Shown piece by piece: positions 39,214-48,730 of a stretch of 64,000 nt of DNA. The position numbers and the translations under genes were made by a program. The stretch comes from Henriciella aquimarina. GTDB taxonomy: Bacteria; Pseudomonadota; Alphaproteobacteria; Caulobacterales; Hyphomonadaceae. Where the stretch lies: assembly GCF_002088975.1 (NCBI RefSeq), contig NZ_NCST01000059.1, forward strand, positions 19,822 through 83,821, read 5' to 3'. Position 1 is the first letter of the stretch, and each line of letters starts with the position of its first letter. Below the pieces are notes generated by a model. That model worked only from the letters and a program-made list of their open reading frames with translations. It did no database searches and had not been told where the DNA came from.

Positions 39214-42200
39214 TCATTCGGCCGGCTGGGCGTTCGGATGGCGCCAGCCGCGTCCGCGCGCCATGCGCCAGAGCCGCCGCATCGGCTTCATCGTCATGAT
39301 GCGGTAGACGGCCGGGGCGAAGTAAAGCGCCAACAGGGCCGAACCGGCCACGCCGCCGGCCACGGCGGTCGCCAGCGGCAGCCAGAAGACATCGCCCGTC
39401 AGAATGATCGGCACGAAGCCGCCCATCGTCGTCAGCGTGGTCGCCACGATATGCCGGGTCGCGCCGACAACCACTTCGCGCTGGGCGATGACATCGTCAT
39501 TGCGCGCTGCCCGGTCGCCCTGCAACAGCGACAGCACCACGATGGAGCTGTTGATCGAGATGCCGAGCAGGCCGAGTGCGCCGATAATGGCGTTGAAGCC
39601 CATGGGCAGGTTGAACATCCACACCCCGCCAAAGGCGAGGCCGACCGACATGCCGCCCGTCAGCAGGATGAGCAGCGCCATGCGGAAGGAGTTGAAGACC
39701 AGCGCCACCGCCCCGGTCATGATCAGCACCAGCGGGATCGTCAGCGACATCAGGTTGGCCATGGCGTCCGAACGGCTTTCCGCCTCGCCCGCCACGATGA
39801 TGTCATAGCCGGGCGGCGGCTCGAAACCGGACGCCTCCAGCGCCGCCTGGAAGTTCGCCATGATCGGCGACGGCAGGGAGTAAGGCTCGGTGAAGCCGTA
39901 GATCTGGTTGACGCGGCGCCCGTCGAGGCGCGTGATGACGGCGGTCTGCGGATCGAGCGTGATCTCGCCCAGCGTCGCGATCGGCGCCCCCCCGGCCCCG
40001 CCGCGTCCGTTGCCGATCGTCTTGGCCCGCAGGTCCGCCAGTTCGGAACGGCGCGCTTCCGGCGCGATGACGCGCACGGGCACTTCCTCGATCCCTTCCA
40101 GGATGGAGCCGGCCGGCACGCCTTCCAGTTCGGCACGCAGATCGTTAGCCAGCTGCACCAGCCGTTCGCCCGACATGGCAGTGGCCGCCTCGTCGGCGCG
40201 GATGGTGACCACCGGCGCGCCGAGCTGCAGGCTCGCCTGGGTATAGGTCACGCCCGGCACACCGGCGAGCACCCGCCGCGACTCGTTGCCGAGCGCGTTC
40301 AGCGTCTCGAGATTGTTGCCGCGGATGAAGAATTCGATGGGCGCATCCACCGGCGGGCCCTGCTCGAAGGGCAGCGCCAGCACCTGCGCCTCGGGGAACT
40401 CCTCGCGCAGCGTGTCCTGGATGTCGCGCACCATGATGCGGGTGGAGAGATTGTCCTTCAGCTGCACCCAGCCGGCCGCAAAGCCCGGCACGCCCTGGGT
40501 GTTGTTGAAGGAGTTGTAGTAGACGCGCGGCGCGGCTTCCCCGAGCGTGAAATTGACCATCTCGACATGCGGATAGGTGTAAAGGATCTCGGTCGCGCGC
40601 TCGCTCGCCCGGCGGGCCTCGTGGATGGTCGCCGAGGGCGGCAGCGAAATCTCGACCTGGAACTGGTCGCGCTCGGTCTGCGGGAAGAATTGCAGGGGCA
40701 GCGAGCCGCCAAGCATGAAACCCGCCACCGTCGGCACCACACCGATCAGCACGCCCAGCAGCGGGTAGCGCAGCACGGTCCCGACCGTCCAGCGATAGCC
40801 ATCGGTCACCGCATCGATGGAGATGCCGTCGCGCAGCCAGTTCTTCTTCTGGCCGGGCGCGCGCGGGCGGTCGAACCAGCCGCTGAGCGCCGGAATGACG
40901 GTCATCGCGATCAGGAAGGACATGCTGACCGAGAAGATCACCGAAGCACCGACCATGCCGATAAACTCGCCCGTCGAGCCCGGCATGAAGGCAATCGGCG
41001 CGAAGGCGAGCGCGGTCGTCAGCGTCGAGGCGAAGAGCGGGCCGAACAGCTTGCCGAGCGCGATGTCGATGGCCTCGAGGATGGAGTGGCCGCGCCCTCG
41101 CTCCTGATCGTATTCGTCATAGACCACGATGGCATTGTCGATCAGCAGGCCGAGCGAGATGACGAGCCCCGTCACCGACATCTGGTGCAGCGGGAACTGG
41201 AAGAAGTTGAACAGGATCAGCACCAGCGCCACGGTCAGCGGCAGCGCCGTGCCGACCACGAAGGCCGCCCGCCAGCCCATCACCAGGAACAGCACCAGGA
41301 AGACGATCAGCGCCGAATAGAGCAGGTTCTGCGCCAGCCCGTTCAGCCGCGCCTCGGTATAGACGCTCTGGTCATAGAGGATACGCACATCGATCTCGGC
41401 AGGCGAGTTCTCCTCGAATTCGGCGACAAGCGCGCGCGCCGTCTCGGCCCACTGGTCGACGCGTTCATGCGGCTGGATGAAGGCGGCGACCATGACGGAG
41501 CGCTTGTTGTCGGTGAAGTTCATCACCGTGGCCGGGTCCTCGATGCCCTTCTGAACCTCGGCGATATCGCCGACCCGCAGCGCGCTGCCATCCTCTCGCT
41601 GGACCAGCGGCACCGCCCGGATCCGGGCGATGCTGTCGAACGAGCCGCCAACTTCGAGGCCGACATTCGACTGCTCCCCGCGCACCTGTCCGGCCGGCAC
41701 CTTGGCATCGGCCGCCGCGATCAGCCGGGCGGCATCGGGCATGGAGAGCCCGGCGGCCGCCAGCGCTTCCGGATCGATGACGACGCGCACCTCCTCCTCC
41801 GGCAGGCCGAAAGTCTGGGTTTCTTCCGTGCCGGCCAGGTTCTGGAAGCGGTCGGACAGGTTCCGGGCATAGCGCGTCATCACGGCGAGTTCCGGTTCGC
41901 CCTCGCCTTCCCAGACAAGCCCGACCAGCAGGGTCGACGCGCCGATATAGAGCCGGCGCACATCCGGCGTGCTTGCCGTGTCTGGCAGGTCGGACCGCGC
42001 CTTGTCGACCTGCCCCCGGATCAGCGTCCAGGCATCGTCGACTTCGGCTTCGCTCAGGCTCTCATCGATGCGCAGCGAAATCTGCGAGACATTGGCGCGC
42101 GAGACCGACTGGATCTCCTCGACTTCCGGCAATTCCATGATGGCCGACTCGATCGGGTCGGTGACGGTCGCCTCGACACGCTCGGCATCGGCACCGGGCA

Positions 42201-42345
42201 GTGTCGTCAGCACATAGCCATAGCGCTCCACCAGGGTCGGGTCTTCCTGGCGGCCCAGCGTCAGGATGGAGCCGAGCCCCCCGGCAATCGCGACCAGCAC
42301 GAACAGGATGGTCAGGCGCGGCAGTCTGTAGAAGAGCGTTCGCAT
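39214..42345 (-). CDS. RND efflux transporter permease
   Basis: A 1,043-residue inner-membrane pump of the AcrB/HAE superfamily with the first transmembrane helix at the N-terminus, a large porter loop (SRANVSQISLRID, VPAGQVRGEQSNVGLEVGG), ~12 transmembrane helices, and the proton-relay region DNAIVVYDEYDQE. Substrates cannot be set. It follows its fusion-protein gene by 15 bases and belongs to the TetR-MFP-RND operon. The opposite strand shows a 1,110-codon open frame that is an artefact of GC bias. Confidence 0.94.
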   Translation of the reverse strand: MRTLFYRLPRLTILFVLVAIAGGLGSILTLGRQEDPTLVERYGYVLTTLPGADAERVEATVTDPIESAIMELPEVEEIQSVSRANVSQISLRIDESLSEAEVDDAWTLIRGQVDKARSDLPDTASTPDVRRLYIGASTLLVGLVWEGEGEPELAVMTRYARNLSDRFQNLAGTEETQTFGLPEEEVRVVIDPEALAAAGLSMPDAARLIAAADAKVPAGQVRGEQSNVGLEVGGSFDSIARIRAVPLVQREDGSALRVGDIAEVQKGIEDPATVMNFTDNKRSVMVAAFIQPHERVDQWAETARALVAEFEENSPAEIDVRILYDQSVYTEARLNGLAQNLLYSALIVFLVLFLVMGWRAAFVVGTALPLTVALVLILFNFFQFPLHQMSVTGLVISLGLLIDNAIVVYDEYDQERGRGHSILEAIDIALGKLFGPLFASTLTTALAFAPIAFMPGSTGEFIGMVGASVIFSVSMSFLIAMTVIPALSGWFDRPRAPGQKKNWLRDGISIDAVTDGYRWTVGTVLRYPLLGVLIGVVPTVAGFMLGGSLPLQFFPQTERDQFQVEISLPPSATIHEARRASERATEILYTYPHVEMVNFTLGEAAPRVYYNSFNNTQGVPGFAAGWVQLKDNLSTRIMVRDIQDTLREEFPEAQVLALPFEQGPPVDAPIEFFIRGNNLETLNALGNESRRVLAGVPGVTYTQASLQLGAPVVTIRADEAATAMSGERLVQLANDLRAELEGVPAGSILEGIEEVPVRVIAPEARRSELADLRAKTIGNGRGGAGGAPIATLGEITLDPQTAVITRLDGRRVNQIYGFTEPYSLPSPIMANFQAALEASGFEPPPGYDIIVAGEAESRSDAMANLMSLTIPLVLIMTGAVALVFNSFRMALLILLTGGMSVGLAFGGVWMFNLPMGFNAIIGALGLLGISINSSIVVLSLLQGDRAARNDDVIAQREVVVGATRHIVATTLTTMGGFVPIILTGDVFWLPLATAVAGGVAGSALLALYFAPAVYRIMTMKPMRRLWRMARGRGWRHPNAQPAE

Positions 42346-42360
42346 GGCCCCCTCCTGCCC

Positions 42361-43542
42361 CTAGCCGTCGTTCTGCGCCGTCGTCGTCGGGTCGAGCTTC
42401 GGCAGCACGGGCTGTCCGGGCGTGATCCGCTGCAGGCCGTCGAGAATGATCCGGTCGCCGTCGGAGACCGCGCCGCGGACATAGGCGCGCTCGCCCTCGC
42501 TCTGGATGATCTCGACCAGCCCGGGACGCGCGACCCAGTCCCCCTCCTCGCGCTTGGCGATATAGAGTGACCAGAGCCCGCGCTGGCCTTCCGACAGGGC
42601 GCTGACCGGCACCCATAGCCCCGGCTCGGACACGTTGCGCTGCATCTGCAGGCGCACCACCGCACCGGTCGAGACCTGATCGGGCGCATCGATGTCGAAG
42701 ACGCTGGTGACCGTGCGCTGGCCGGCTTCGATGACACCGGTGACCGAACGCAGCGTCGCCTCGACCGGGCCCTTGTCGCCGACAAGCGTATAGGTCTCGC
42801 CGGTCTCCAGCTCGGCGGCTAGGCTCGCCGGCAGGCCGATCCGCGCTTCAAGCGCACTCGTTTCGACAAGCTCGAAGACCGGGGCGCCCGGCCCGGCAAT
42901 CGCGCCTTCATCGAACAGTCTCTCGGTGATGACCCCGTCATAGGGGGCCGTCAGGCGGGCAAGGTCGATCTGGACACGCAGGGTCTCGGCCTGCGCCCGG
43001 GCCGCATCGATGCGCGCCTGCGCCGTCGAGGCCTGGGCAGCCGCCTCATCCACACGCTGCTGGGCGACATGGCCCTTGTCGAGCAGGGCCTGCTGGCGCT
43101 CGACCGTCGACATGGCGAGCGAATGGCTCGCCACCGCCTCGGCCACCTGCGCTTCGGCCGAAACCAGCTGCGAGCGAAGCGCGCGGGTATCGAGCACGGC
43201 AAGGGTCGCGCCAGCCGTGACCCGGTCACCGACATTGGCGTTCATCGTTTCGATGCGCCCACCCGTGGTGAAGCCGAGTGCCCCGCTGCGGCGCGCGCGC
43301 ACCAGCCCGGTAAAGCGCTCATCGAGATCGAGCGAGGTCTGCAGCTTGGCCTGCATGACATCGACGCTGAGCGGGGCTGGCGCTTCGGCGGGCACCAGCG
43401 GGCCTTCACTGGAGCGCTGCGACAGGACGAAGGCGGCCAGACCGGCAATTGCAATCGCGATCACCAGCAGGAAGAGCAGTCCCTTGGCAAAGCTCGGCCG
43501 GGGCTCACGCCCGGCTGTCGCCTGATGATCGGACCCAGACAT
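42361..43542 (-). CDS. RND efflux periplasmic adaptor (membrane fusion protein)
   Basis: A 393-residue adaptor with an N-terminal membrane anchor (LLFLLVIAIAIAGLAAFVLS), lipoyl halves, a coiled-coil hairpin (AEAVASHSLAMSTVERQQAL; AAQASTAQARIDAARAQAET) and beta-barrel and membrane-proximal domains (AGPGAPVFELVETSALEARI). It links the permease at 39214 to an outer-membrane channel; no OEP gene is present here. The stop is 15 bases from the permease gene and the start 3 bases from the TetR stop. Confidence 0.93.
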   Translation of the reverse strand: MSGSDHQATAGREPRPSFAKGLLFLLVIAIAIAGLAAFVLSQRSSEGPLVPAEAPAPLSVDVMQAKLQTSLDLDERFTGLVRARRSGALGFTTGGRIETMNANVGDRVTAGATLAVLDTRALRSQLVSAEAQVAEAVASHSLAMSTVERQQALLDKGHVAQQRVDEAAAQASTAQARIDAARAQAETLRVQIDLARLTAPYDGVITERLFDEGAIAGPGAPVFELVETSALEARIGLPASLAAELETGETYTLVGDKGPVEATLRSVTGVIEAGQRTVTSVFDIDAPDQVSTGAVVRLQMQRNVSEPGLWVPVSALSEGQRGLWSLYIAKREEGDWVARPGLVEIIQSEGERAYVRGAVSDGDRIILDGLQRITPGQPVLPKLDPTTTAQNDG

Positions 43543-43545
43543 GGC

Positions 43546-44222
43546 CTAGCCCCTCCCCGGTGTGTCTGCCCGGCCCGGCGCCCGTTCGAGGCTGCGGATA
43601 ACGAGGTCGGCATGGAAATCGATGAAGGCGTCCCGGCTCATCCCGCTCGGCATGGTCAGCAAGTCCGGAAACGCTTCAAAATGGGCAAACATCATCGCCA
43701 GGCCGTGCAGCGAGGCCCAGACCGATTTCGCCGTATCGGAGGGGGGGAGGTCCGGCCGGAAATGGCCCGTCTCGATGCCTTCGGTGACGATGCCGGTCAG
43801 CACGGCAAAGGCTTTGACGCGGTTGGAATCGGCCATCTCCGCGAGCTTCTCCGGAGACCGGTCCGTTATGGATTCCCCGGCAAAGGCAGCGGCATAATGG
43901 TGCGGCTTCTCCAGCGCCTTGCAGACATAGCCGGCCAGGCAATGACGCGCGCGGACGGGAAACGGCTCGCTCTTGTCGACGATATTGTGGACGCTCTGCA
44001 GGATGCGCCCGAAAAAGGCTTCCTTGAGGATGTCGACCAGTTCGTCCTTGGAGCCGAAATACTTGTAGATCGCCGCCGGGGAATAATCGATCTCGTCGGC
44101 AATCCGGCGGATCGAGAGCCCGGCTTCGCCCTCATCGGCGAAGACTCGTTCGGCCGCATCCAGAATGGCTTCGCGCACGCGCAGGCGGCGGCGTTCGGCA
44201 GGCGTGAGACACTGTCTTCCAT
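43546..44222 (-). CDS. TetR-family regulator of the efflux operon (start ambiguous, possible frameshift)
   Basis: The HTH is clear: REAILDAAERVFADEGEAG, then LSIRRIADEIDYSPAAIYKYFG, followed by a ligand-binding domain of ~150 residues. The 300-codon open frame extends upstream to 44448 but that part is not TetR-like. The ATG at 44222 has GGGAG nine bases upstream and reads MEDSVSR, then leaves the frame: one base seems missing between 44222 and 44190. Otherwise a GTG at 44178 would start the protein directly at helix 1, without a ribosome-binding site. Likely represses itself and the MFP-RND genes. Confidence 0.85.
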
Positions 44223-44280
44223 GGGTGAGGGCTCCCGGACGGTTCGCGACATATAGCCCGAAACAGCCAAAAAGAAAAGG

Positions 44281-44299
44281 GTGTTCATTTTGTGAACAC
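44281..44299. promoter_or_regulatory. Palindromic operator of the TetR-RND operon
   Basis: GTGTTCA-TTTTG-TGAACAC is a perfect 7-bp inverted repeat with a 5-base centre, 59 bases upstream of the probable TetR start codon. TetR operators have this form. A second overlapping TGAAC-ACC-GTTCA follows, so two dimers may bind. Confidence 0.65.
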
Positions 44300-44408
44300 C
44301 GTTCACTTTGATGTCGTCCGGGCCCGCTGCAACAGGCGCAACAGGTCCCGGACGGGCAATGCCAGATTGATGCTATGATTTCCGCGCAGGGTTTCCTATT
44401 TAGCGGCC

Positions 44409-45050
44409 ATGACCGAGATCTTTCCGCCCGCCCCGCCCGTCGGCACACCGATGCTGCCCGTCCGCCCCTCCAGCGAAGTCAGGAAATTCCTGTCGCTGAG
44501 ACGCTCGGCCAACAAGATCGCGCTCGCCGAGCCGGGCCCGACGCCGGAGCAGCTCGACCACATCCTCGACGCCGCCACCCGCGTGCCGGACCATCGCCGG
44601 CTGGCGCCCTGGCGCTTCATCATCCTCGAGGGCGAGGCCCGCAAGGCGTTCGGCGAGGCCGCCGCCCGGGTCCAGCAGGAGGAAGCGCCCAATGCCAGCG
44701 AGGATGCCATCGAGAACACGAAGAAGCTGCCGCTGCGCGCACCGACCGTGATCGCGGTCATCTCCAGCCCGAAGGACGACAACAAGACACCCGTCTGGGA
44801 GCAGGAACTGTCGGCCGGCGCGCTCTGCTACAACCTGCTGCTGACCGCCAATGCCGCCGGCTGGGCCGGCTGCTGGCTGAGTGAGTGGATCACCTTTTCC
44901 GACGGGATCAACAAGCTGCTCGGCCTCGACCACCTCGAACGCGTCGCCGGCTTCATCTATCTCGGCACCTCCACCATGGACCCGCAGGAACGCGCCCGCC
45001 CCGAAACGGCCAGCCTGATCAGCCGCTGGACGGGCGAGGCCGACAGCTAG
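44409..45050 (+). CDS. Nitroreductase-family flavoprotein
   Basis: A 213-residue FMN enzyme. The motifs RRSANKIALAEPGPT, AATRVPDHRRLAPWRFIIL and GWAGCWLSEWIT match the nitroreductase/NfsA-like fold, where Arg and Asn/Pro residues hold FMN. It probably reduces nitro compounds or quinones with NAD(P)H; the physiological substrate is unknown. It is divergent from the TetR operon and overlaps the convergent acyl-CoA synthetase by 4 bases. Confidence 0.88.
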   Translation: MTEIFPPAPPVGTPMLPVRPSSEVRKFLSLRRSANKIALAEPGPTPEQLDHILDAATRVPDHRRLAPWRFIILEGEARKAFGEAAARVQQEEAPNASEDAIENTKKLPLRAPTVIAVISSPKDDNKTPVWEQELSAGALCYNLLLTANAAGWAGCWLSEWITFSDGINKLLGLDHLERVAGFIYLGTSTMDPQERARPETASLISRWTGEADS

Positions 45051-46561
45051 GCATTGAGCTCGTCGCGCACGGCCTTGCGGTTGATCTTGCCGACGGCGGT
45101 CTTCGGCACGGCATCGATGAAGACGATGCCGCGCGGCTTCTTGTAGGAGGCGACGCGCTCGGCGACGAAGGCGATGAGCTCGTCGGCCCCGGCCCGCGCG
45201 CCCTCCTTCAGCGTCACAGCCGCGGTGACGGCCTCCACCCATTTCGCATCCTTCACGCCGACCACCGCGCACTCGGCCACCGCCGGATGCGCCATCAGCA
45301 CGTCCTCGATCTCGCGCGGATAGACATTGTAGCCGCCGGTGATGATCATGTCGGAGGTGCGGTCCTTCAGGTGCAGCAGGCCGCGGTCGTCGAACTGGCC
45401 GACATCGCGCGTGCGCAGCCAGCCATCCTCGAGAAACATCTCATCGTTGAGCGCTTGCGCGTTGAAATAACCGAGCATTCTTGAGGGCGCGCGCACCGCG
45501 ATCTCGCCCATCTCGCCCTCGGCCACATCCGCCCCGCTTTCGTCGACGAGCCGGATACCGACATCGATGGACGGGCGCCCGCACGCGCCGAGCGCCTCGC
45601 CATGATGGTCCTCGGGCCGCAGCACGGCGACTGCGAGCGGGCATTCGGTCTGGCCGTAATACTGCCAGAAGCGATGCTGGCCCCAGGCGGCCATCGCCCG
45701 CTCGATCACCGGGCGCGGCATCGGCGAGGCCCCATAGATCACCTGGCGCAGTTTCGACTGGCCAATGTCCTCGAAGCCCGGCTGGTCGAGCAACATCTGC
45801 AGCATGGTCGGCACGAGATTGATCGCGGTGACGTCATGCGCCTCGATCAACTCCAGATAGGCGGCCGGATCGAAGTGGCTCATGATCACCGTCTTGCCCC
45901 CGCGCAGCCAGAAGGGCAGCACGAACACCCCGCTCGCATGGATCAGCGAAGCCGCGTGCAGCATGGTGTCGTCCGGCTGCACATTGATGAGATTGAGCAG
46001 CACATTCCGGCAGATCGCGGCATAGGACGCCTGGGTGTGCTGGGCGGCCTTCAGCGTGCCGGTCGTACCCGAGGTAAAGAGCGTGAGGACGACATCGTCA
46101 TCGGCCACGGCAATGCCCGGATCGGCATCGCTCGCCGCCGCGGCCTCGGTGAGCAGCCCCGTCGTGCCATCGCCCAGCGGGATGCACTCCAGATCCGGCA
46201 CAGCCTCTTCCAGCGCCCGGGCGGGGCCTTCCAGGTCCGGCCCGTAGACCAGCCGCCGGCACTCGGTATCGCCCAGCATCTGCGCATGCTCTTTCACCGA
46301 CAGGCGCGCATTCAGCGGCACGCGGTTGATGCCGGCCTTGGCGCAGGCGAAGTCCACCGGCACGCTGAACAGGCCATTGTTGAGCAGCAGGCCGACCCGC
46401 TCGCCCCGCCGGATCCCGCGCGAGACGAAAGCATTGGCGAGCTGGTTGCTGAGCTTGCGGACCTGCCGGAAAGTCAGCGTCTGGTCATTGAAGACGATCG
46501 CCGTCGCATCCGGCGCGGCGAGGCCGCCGCGATTGATCAGGTCCACATAATTCGTCGTCAC
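45047..46561 (-). CDS. Acyl-CoA synthetase (ANL superfamily)
   Basis: A 504-residue adenylate-forming enzyme. The P-loop LTLFTSGTTGTLKAAQH, the YGQTECPLAV motif, the hinge region DRTSDMIITGGYNVYPREIE, and the C-terminal catalytic Lys in PKTAVGKINRKAVRDEL are all present. It activates a fatty or aromatic acid to its CoA ester in two half-reactions. It is divergent from the MFS gene; substrate unassigned. Confidence 0.93.
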   Translation of the reverse strand: MTTNYVDLINRGGLAAPDATAIVFNDQTLTFRQVRKLSNQLANAFVSRGIRRGERVGLLLNNGLFSVPVDFACAKAGINRVPLNARLSVKEHAQMLGDTECRRLVYGPDLEGPARALEEAVPDLECIPLGDGTTGLLTEAAAASDADPGIAVADDDVVLTLFTSGTTGTLKAAQHTQASYAAICRNVLLNLINVQPDDTMLHAASLIHASGVFVLPFWLRGGKTVIMSHFDPAAYLELIEAHDVTAINLVPTMLQMLLDQPGFEDIGQSKLRQVIYGASPMPRPVIERAMAAWGQHRFWQYYGQTECPLAVAVLRPEDHHGEALGACGRPSIDVGIRLVDESGADVAEGEMGEIAVRAPSRMLGYFNAQALNDEMFLEDGWLRTRDVGQFDDRGLLHLKDRTSDMIITGGYNVYPREIEDVLMAHPAVAECAVVGVKDAKWVEAVTAAVTLKEGARAGADELIAFVAERVASYKKPRGIVFIDAVPKTAVGKINRKAVRDELNA

Positions 46562-46682
46562 AGGGTGCCTCCGCTTTCTGGTCTGTCCGGTTCACCGGTG
46601 CCTTTGCGATTTTGCTATCCTGTAAGCGAGACATGCGCAAACACCCCTTCCGCCGCACCCCGATTAGGTCCATGAGGGGCGG

Positions 46683-47909
46683 ATGCTCTCTTTTCTCCGC
46701 ACGAATATCCGCTGGATTGCGGGCGGCTTCCTGCTGACCTTCTTCTCGTCCTTCGGGCAGACCTTCTTCATCGGGGTCTCCGGCGGCGAGTTGCGCGAGA
46801 AATTCTCGCTCACCGACGGCGAGTTCGGGCTGACCTACATGATCGCGACGCTGGCGAGCGCGCTGACCCTGCCCTGGCTCGGGCGAACGCTCGACCATAT
46901 GGCCGGGCGCCGGGTGGTGCAGTTCGTCATCCCGTCGCTGGCGGCCGCCTGCCTGCTGATCGCCTTTGCGCCGAATGTGATCATCGTCGTCCTGGCGCTC
47001 TACATGCTGCGCCTGTTCGGACAGGGCATGATGACCCACACCGCGCTGACCGAGACCGGGCGCTGGTTTTCCGCCAATCGCGGACGGGCCACCTCGCTTG
47101 TCGTGCCGGGCGTGCAGGCCGGGACCGCGCTCCTGCCGCTCGTCTTCACGCTGCTTGCCGCCGCGCTCGGCTGGCAGACGGCCTGGGGGCTTGCCGCGCT
47201 CACCCTGATCGTCTTCGCCCTGCCGGCCATCTCTTTCCTCTGGGCGGTGGAGCGCAGCCCGCAGGCCGATCAGGCGCCCGGCCAGGCAGGCTACACGGCG
47301 CGCAACTGGACGGTGCGCGAAGTCCTGAAGGACCCGGTCTTCTACCTCCTGATCGTCTGCGTGCTCGCCCCGCCCTTCATCGGCACGACCATCTTCTTCC
47401 ACCAGGATTATCTGGTCGAGCTGCGCGGCTATGCCGACTATGCCTTCGCCAGCGCCTTCCCGCTGATGGGCGGCACGACCGTCATCTTCGCGCTGGTCTG
47501 CGGCCATCTGATCGACCGGTTCGGGGCCGCGCGCCTCCTGCCCTTTTTCCTGCTGCCGCTGGCGACCGCGAGCGCCGTGACCGCCCTGCTCACTCCGCTC
47601 TGGGGGATCTATGCCTTCATGGTGCTGATGGGGATCAGCAACGGCTTCACCCAGACGCTGGTCGGCGCGCTCTGGCCGGAAGTCTATGGCACGAAACACC
47701 TCGGTTCGATCCGCTCCGTCGTGGTCGCCTTCATGGTGATGTCGACCTCGCTCGGACCGGGACTGTCCGGCGCACTGATCGATCTCGGCATCGAGCTTCC
47801 GGTACAACTTCTCTGGATGGCGGGCTGGTGCCTGGTCGCCTGTCTGGCGCTGGGGCTGATCGCGCCGGTGCTGGTCCGGCGCAAGCTGGCCGGCACGCCA
47901 GCCAGCTGA
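46683..47909 (+). CDS. MFS transporter
   Basis: A 408-residue protein with 12 predicted transmembrane helices and the MFS loop-2-type motif (GRTLDHMAGRRVVQ, residues ~67-80, variant of GxLaDrxGrr). It resembles the nitrate/oxalate-formate-type branch, but the substrate is not inferable. It diverges from the acyl-CoA synthetase, so the two could share regulation. Confidence 0.9.
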   Translation: MLSFLRTNIRWIAGGFLLTFFSSFGQTFFIGVSGGELREKFSLTDGEFGLTYMIATLASALTLPWLGRTLDHMAGRRVVQFVIPSLAAACLLIAFAPNVIIVVLALYMLRLFGQGMMTHTALTETGRWFSANRGRATSLVVPGVQAGTALLPLVFTLLAAALGWQTAWGLAALTLIVFALPAISFLWAVERSPQADQAPGQAGYTARNWTVREVLKDPVFYLLIVCVLAPPFIGTTIFFHQDYLVELRGYADYAFASAFPLMGGTTVIFALVCGHLIDRFGAARLLPFFLLPLATASAVTALLTPLWGIYAFMVLMGISNGFTQTLVGALWPEVYGTKHLGSIRSVVVAFMVMSTSLGPGLSGALIDLGIELPVQLLWMAGWCLVACLALGLIAPVLVRRKLAGTPAS

Positions 47910-47963
47910 ACTTTCGCGCCGGAAGGTGGACAGGCGCGGAATCGGCTGCTAGGTCGCGGCCAC

Positions 47964-48075
47964 TGTTACTTGGGGAGTAGCCGCCGCCTGCGGGCGGATC
48001 CTTGCGTCAACATACTTGGTCGAGAGGCCATGGCGCTTGGAGGACGACTTTTCCGTTCGGGCGAGACCAATGACA
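47964..48075 (+). ncRNA. yybP-ykoY (manganese) riboswitch aptamer
   Basis: The hallmark segments appear in order: GGGGAGTAGC (47972-47981), CGTCAACATAC (48005-48015) and GCGAGACC (48061-48068). The ends pair as P1 (TGTTA with TGACA; TTGG with CCAA). This Mn2+-sensing family controls metal-exporter genes; the gene downstream encodes a TMEM165/GDT1-family protein, a known target. Switching is probably by alternative pairing of AGCCGGGC (48090-48097) with GCCCGGCT (48129-48136), which overlaps the ribosome-binding area. Confidence 0.9.
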
Positions 48076-48148
48076 CGCATGCTTCCGTCAGCCGGGCGGG
48101 GAGCACGCGCGTCCTTGGTGTCACAACTGCCCGGCTGGATATGTGTTC

Positions 48149-48730
48149 ATGGACGCTCTTTTTACCTCCACCCTCATGGTCGCGATCGCCGAAATCGGCG
48201 ACAAGACGCAATTGCTCGCCATCGTGCTGGCCACCCGGTTTCGCAAGCCGGTGCCGATCATCCTGGGCATTCTCGCCGCGACGATTGCCAACCACTTCCT
48301 CGCCGCCCTTGTCGGGGCGCAGGCCGCCGCCTTCCTCGATGGCGCCTGGTTCAGCTATCTCGTCGCCGCCTCCTTCATCGTGATGGGGCTGTGGACGCTT
48401 ATCCCCGACACGCTGGACGAAGACGAAGAGCCCGCTCCGCCGCGCTGGGGCGCCTTTGTCGCGACGACCATCGCCTTCTTCCTGGTCGAGATGGGCGACA
48501 AGACCCAGCTTGCCACCATCGCGCTCGGCGCGCGCTTTCATGACGTTGTGGCCGTCACCGCCGGCACCACGCTCGGCATGATGATCGCCAATGTCCCGGC
48601 CGTCTTCCTCGGCAATGAGCTGATCAAGCGCATCCCGATGAAGGTGGTCCACATGATCGCCGCCGCGCTGTTCATCCTCATCGGCGTCTGGATGCTGGCC
48701 GACACCGCCGGCCTGTTTGCCAGCGCCTGA
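48149..48730 (+). CDS. TMEM165/GDT1-family Mn2+ transporter
   Basis: A 193-residue membrane protein with six helices in two inverted halves, each with the family's E-x-G-D-K-T motif: AEIGDKTQLLA (residue ~15-24) and VEMGDKTQLATI (~113-124). These proteins move Mn2+ (or Ca2+) across membranes and in bacteria export Mn2+. The upstream yybP-ykoY riboswitch makes Mn2+ efflux likely. ATG 48149 is preferred over GTG 48143, since it follows the hairpin that overlaps the ribosome-binding site. Confidence 0.93.
   Translation: MDALFTSTLMVAIAEIGDKTQLLAIVLATRFRKPVPIILGILAATIANHFLAALVGAQAAAFLDGAWFSYLVAASFIVMGLWTLIPDTLDEDEEPAPPRWGAFVATTIAFFLVEMGDKTQLATIALGARFHDVVAVTAGTTLGMMIANVPAVFLGNELIKRIPMKVVHMIAAALFILIGVWMLADTAGLFASA

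Noticed and set aside
39238..42570. 1,110-codon plus-strand open frame antisense to the RND pump
   Set aside because: It is a GC-bias shadow: the minus-strand frame has full RND motifs, while this one is Arg/His/Gln/Asp-rich without any domain.
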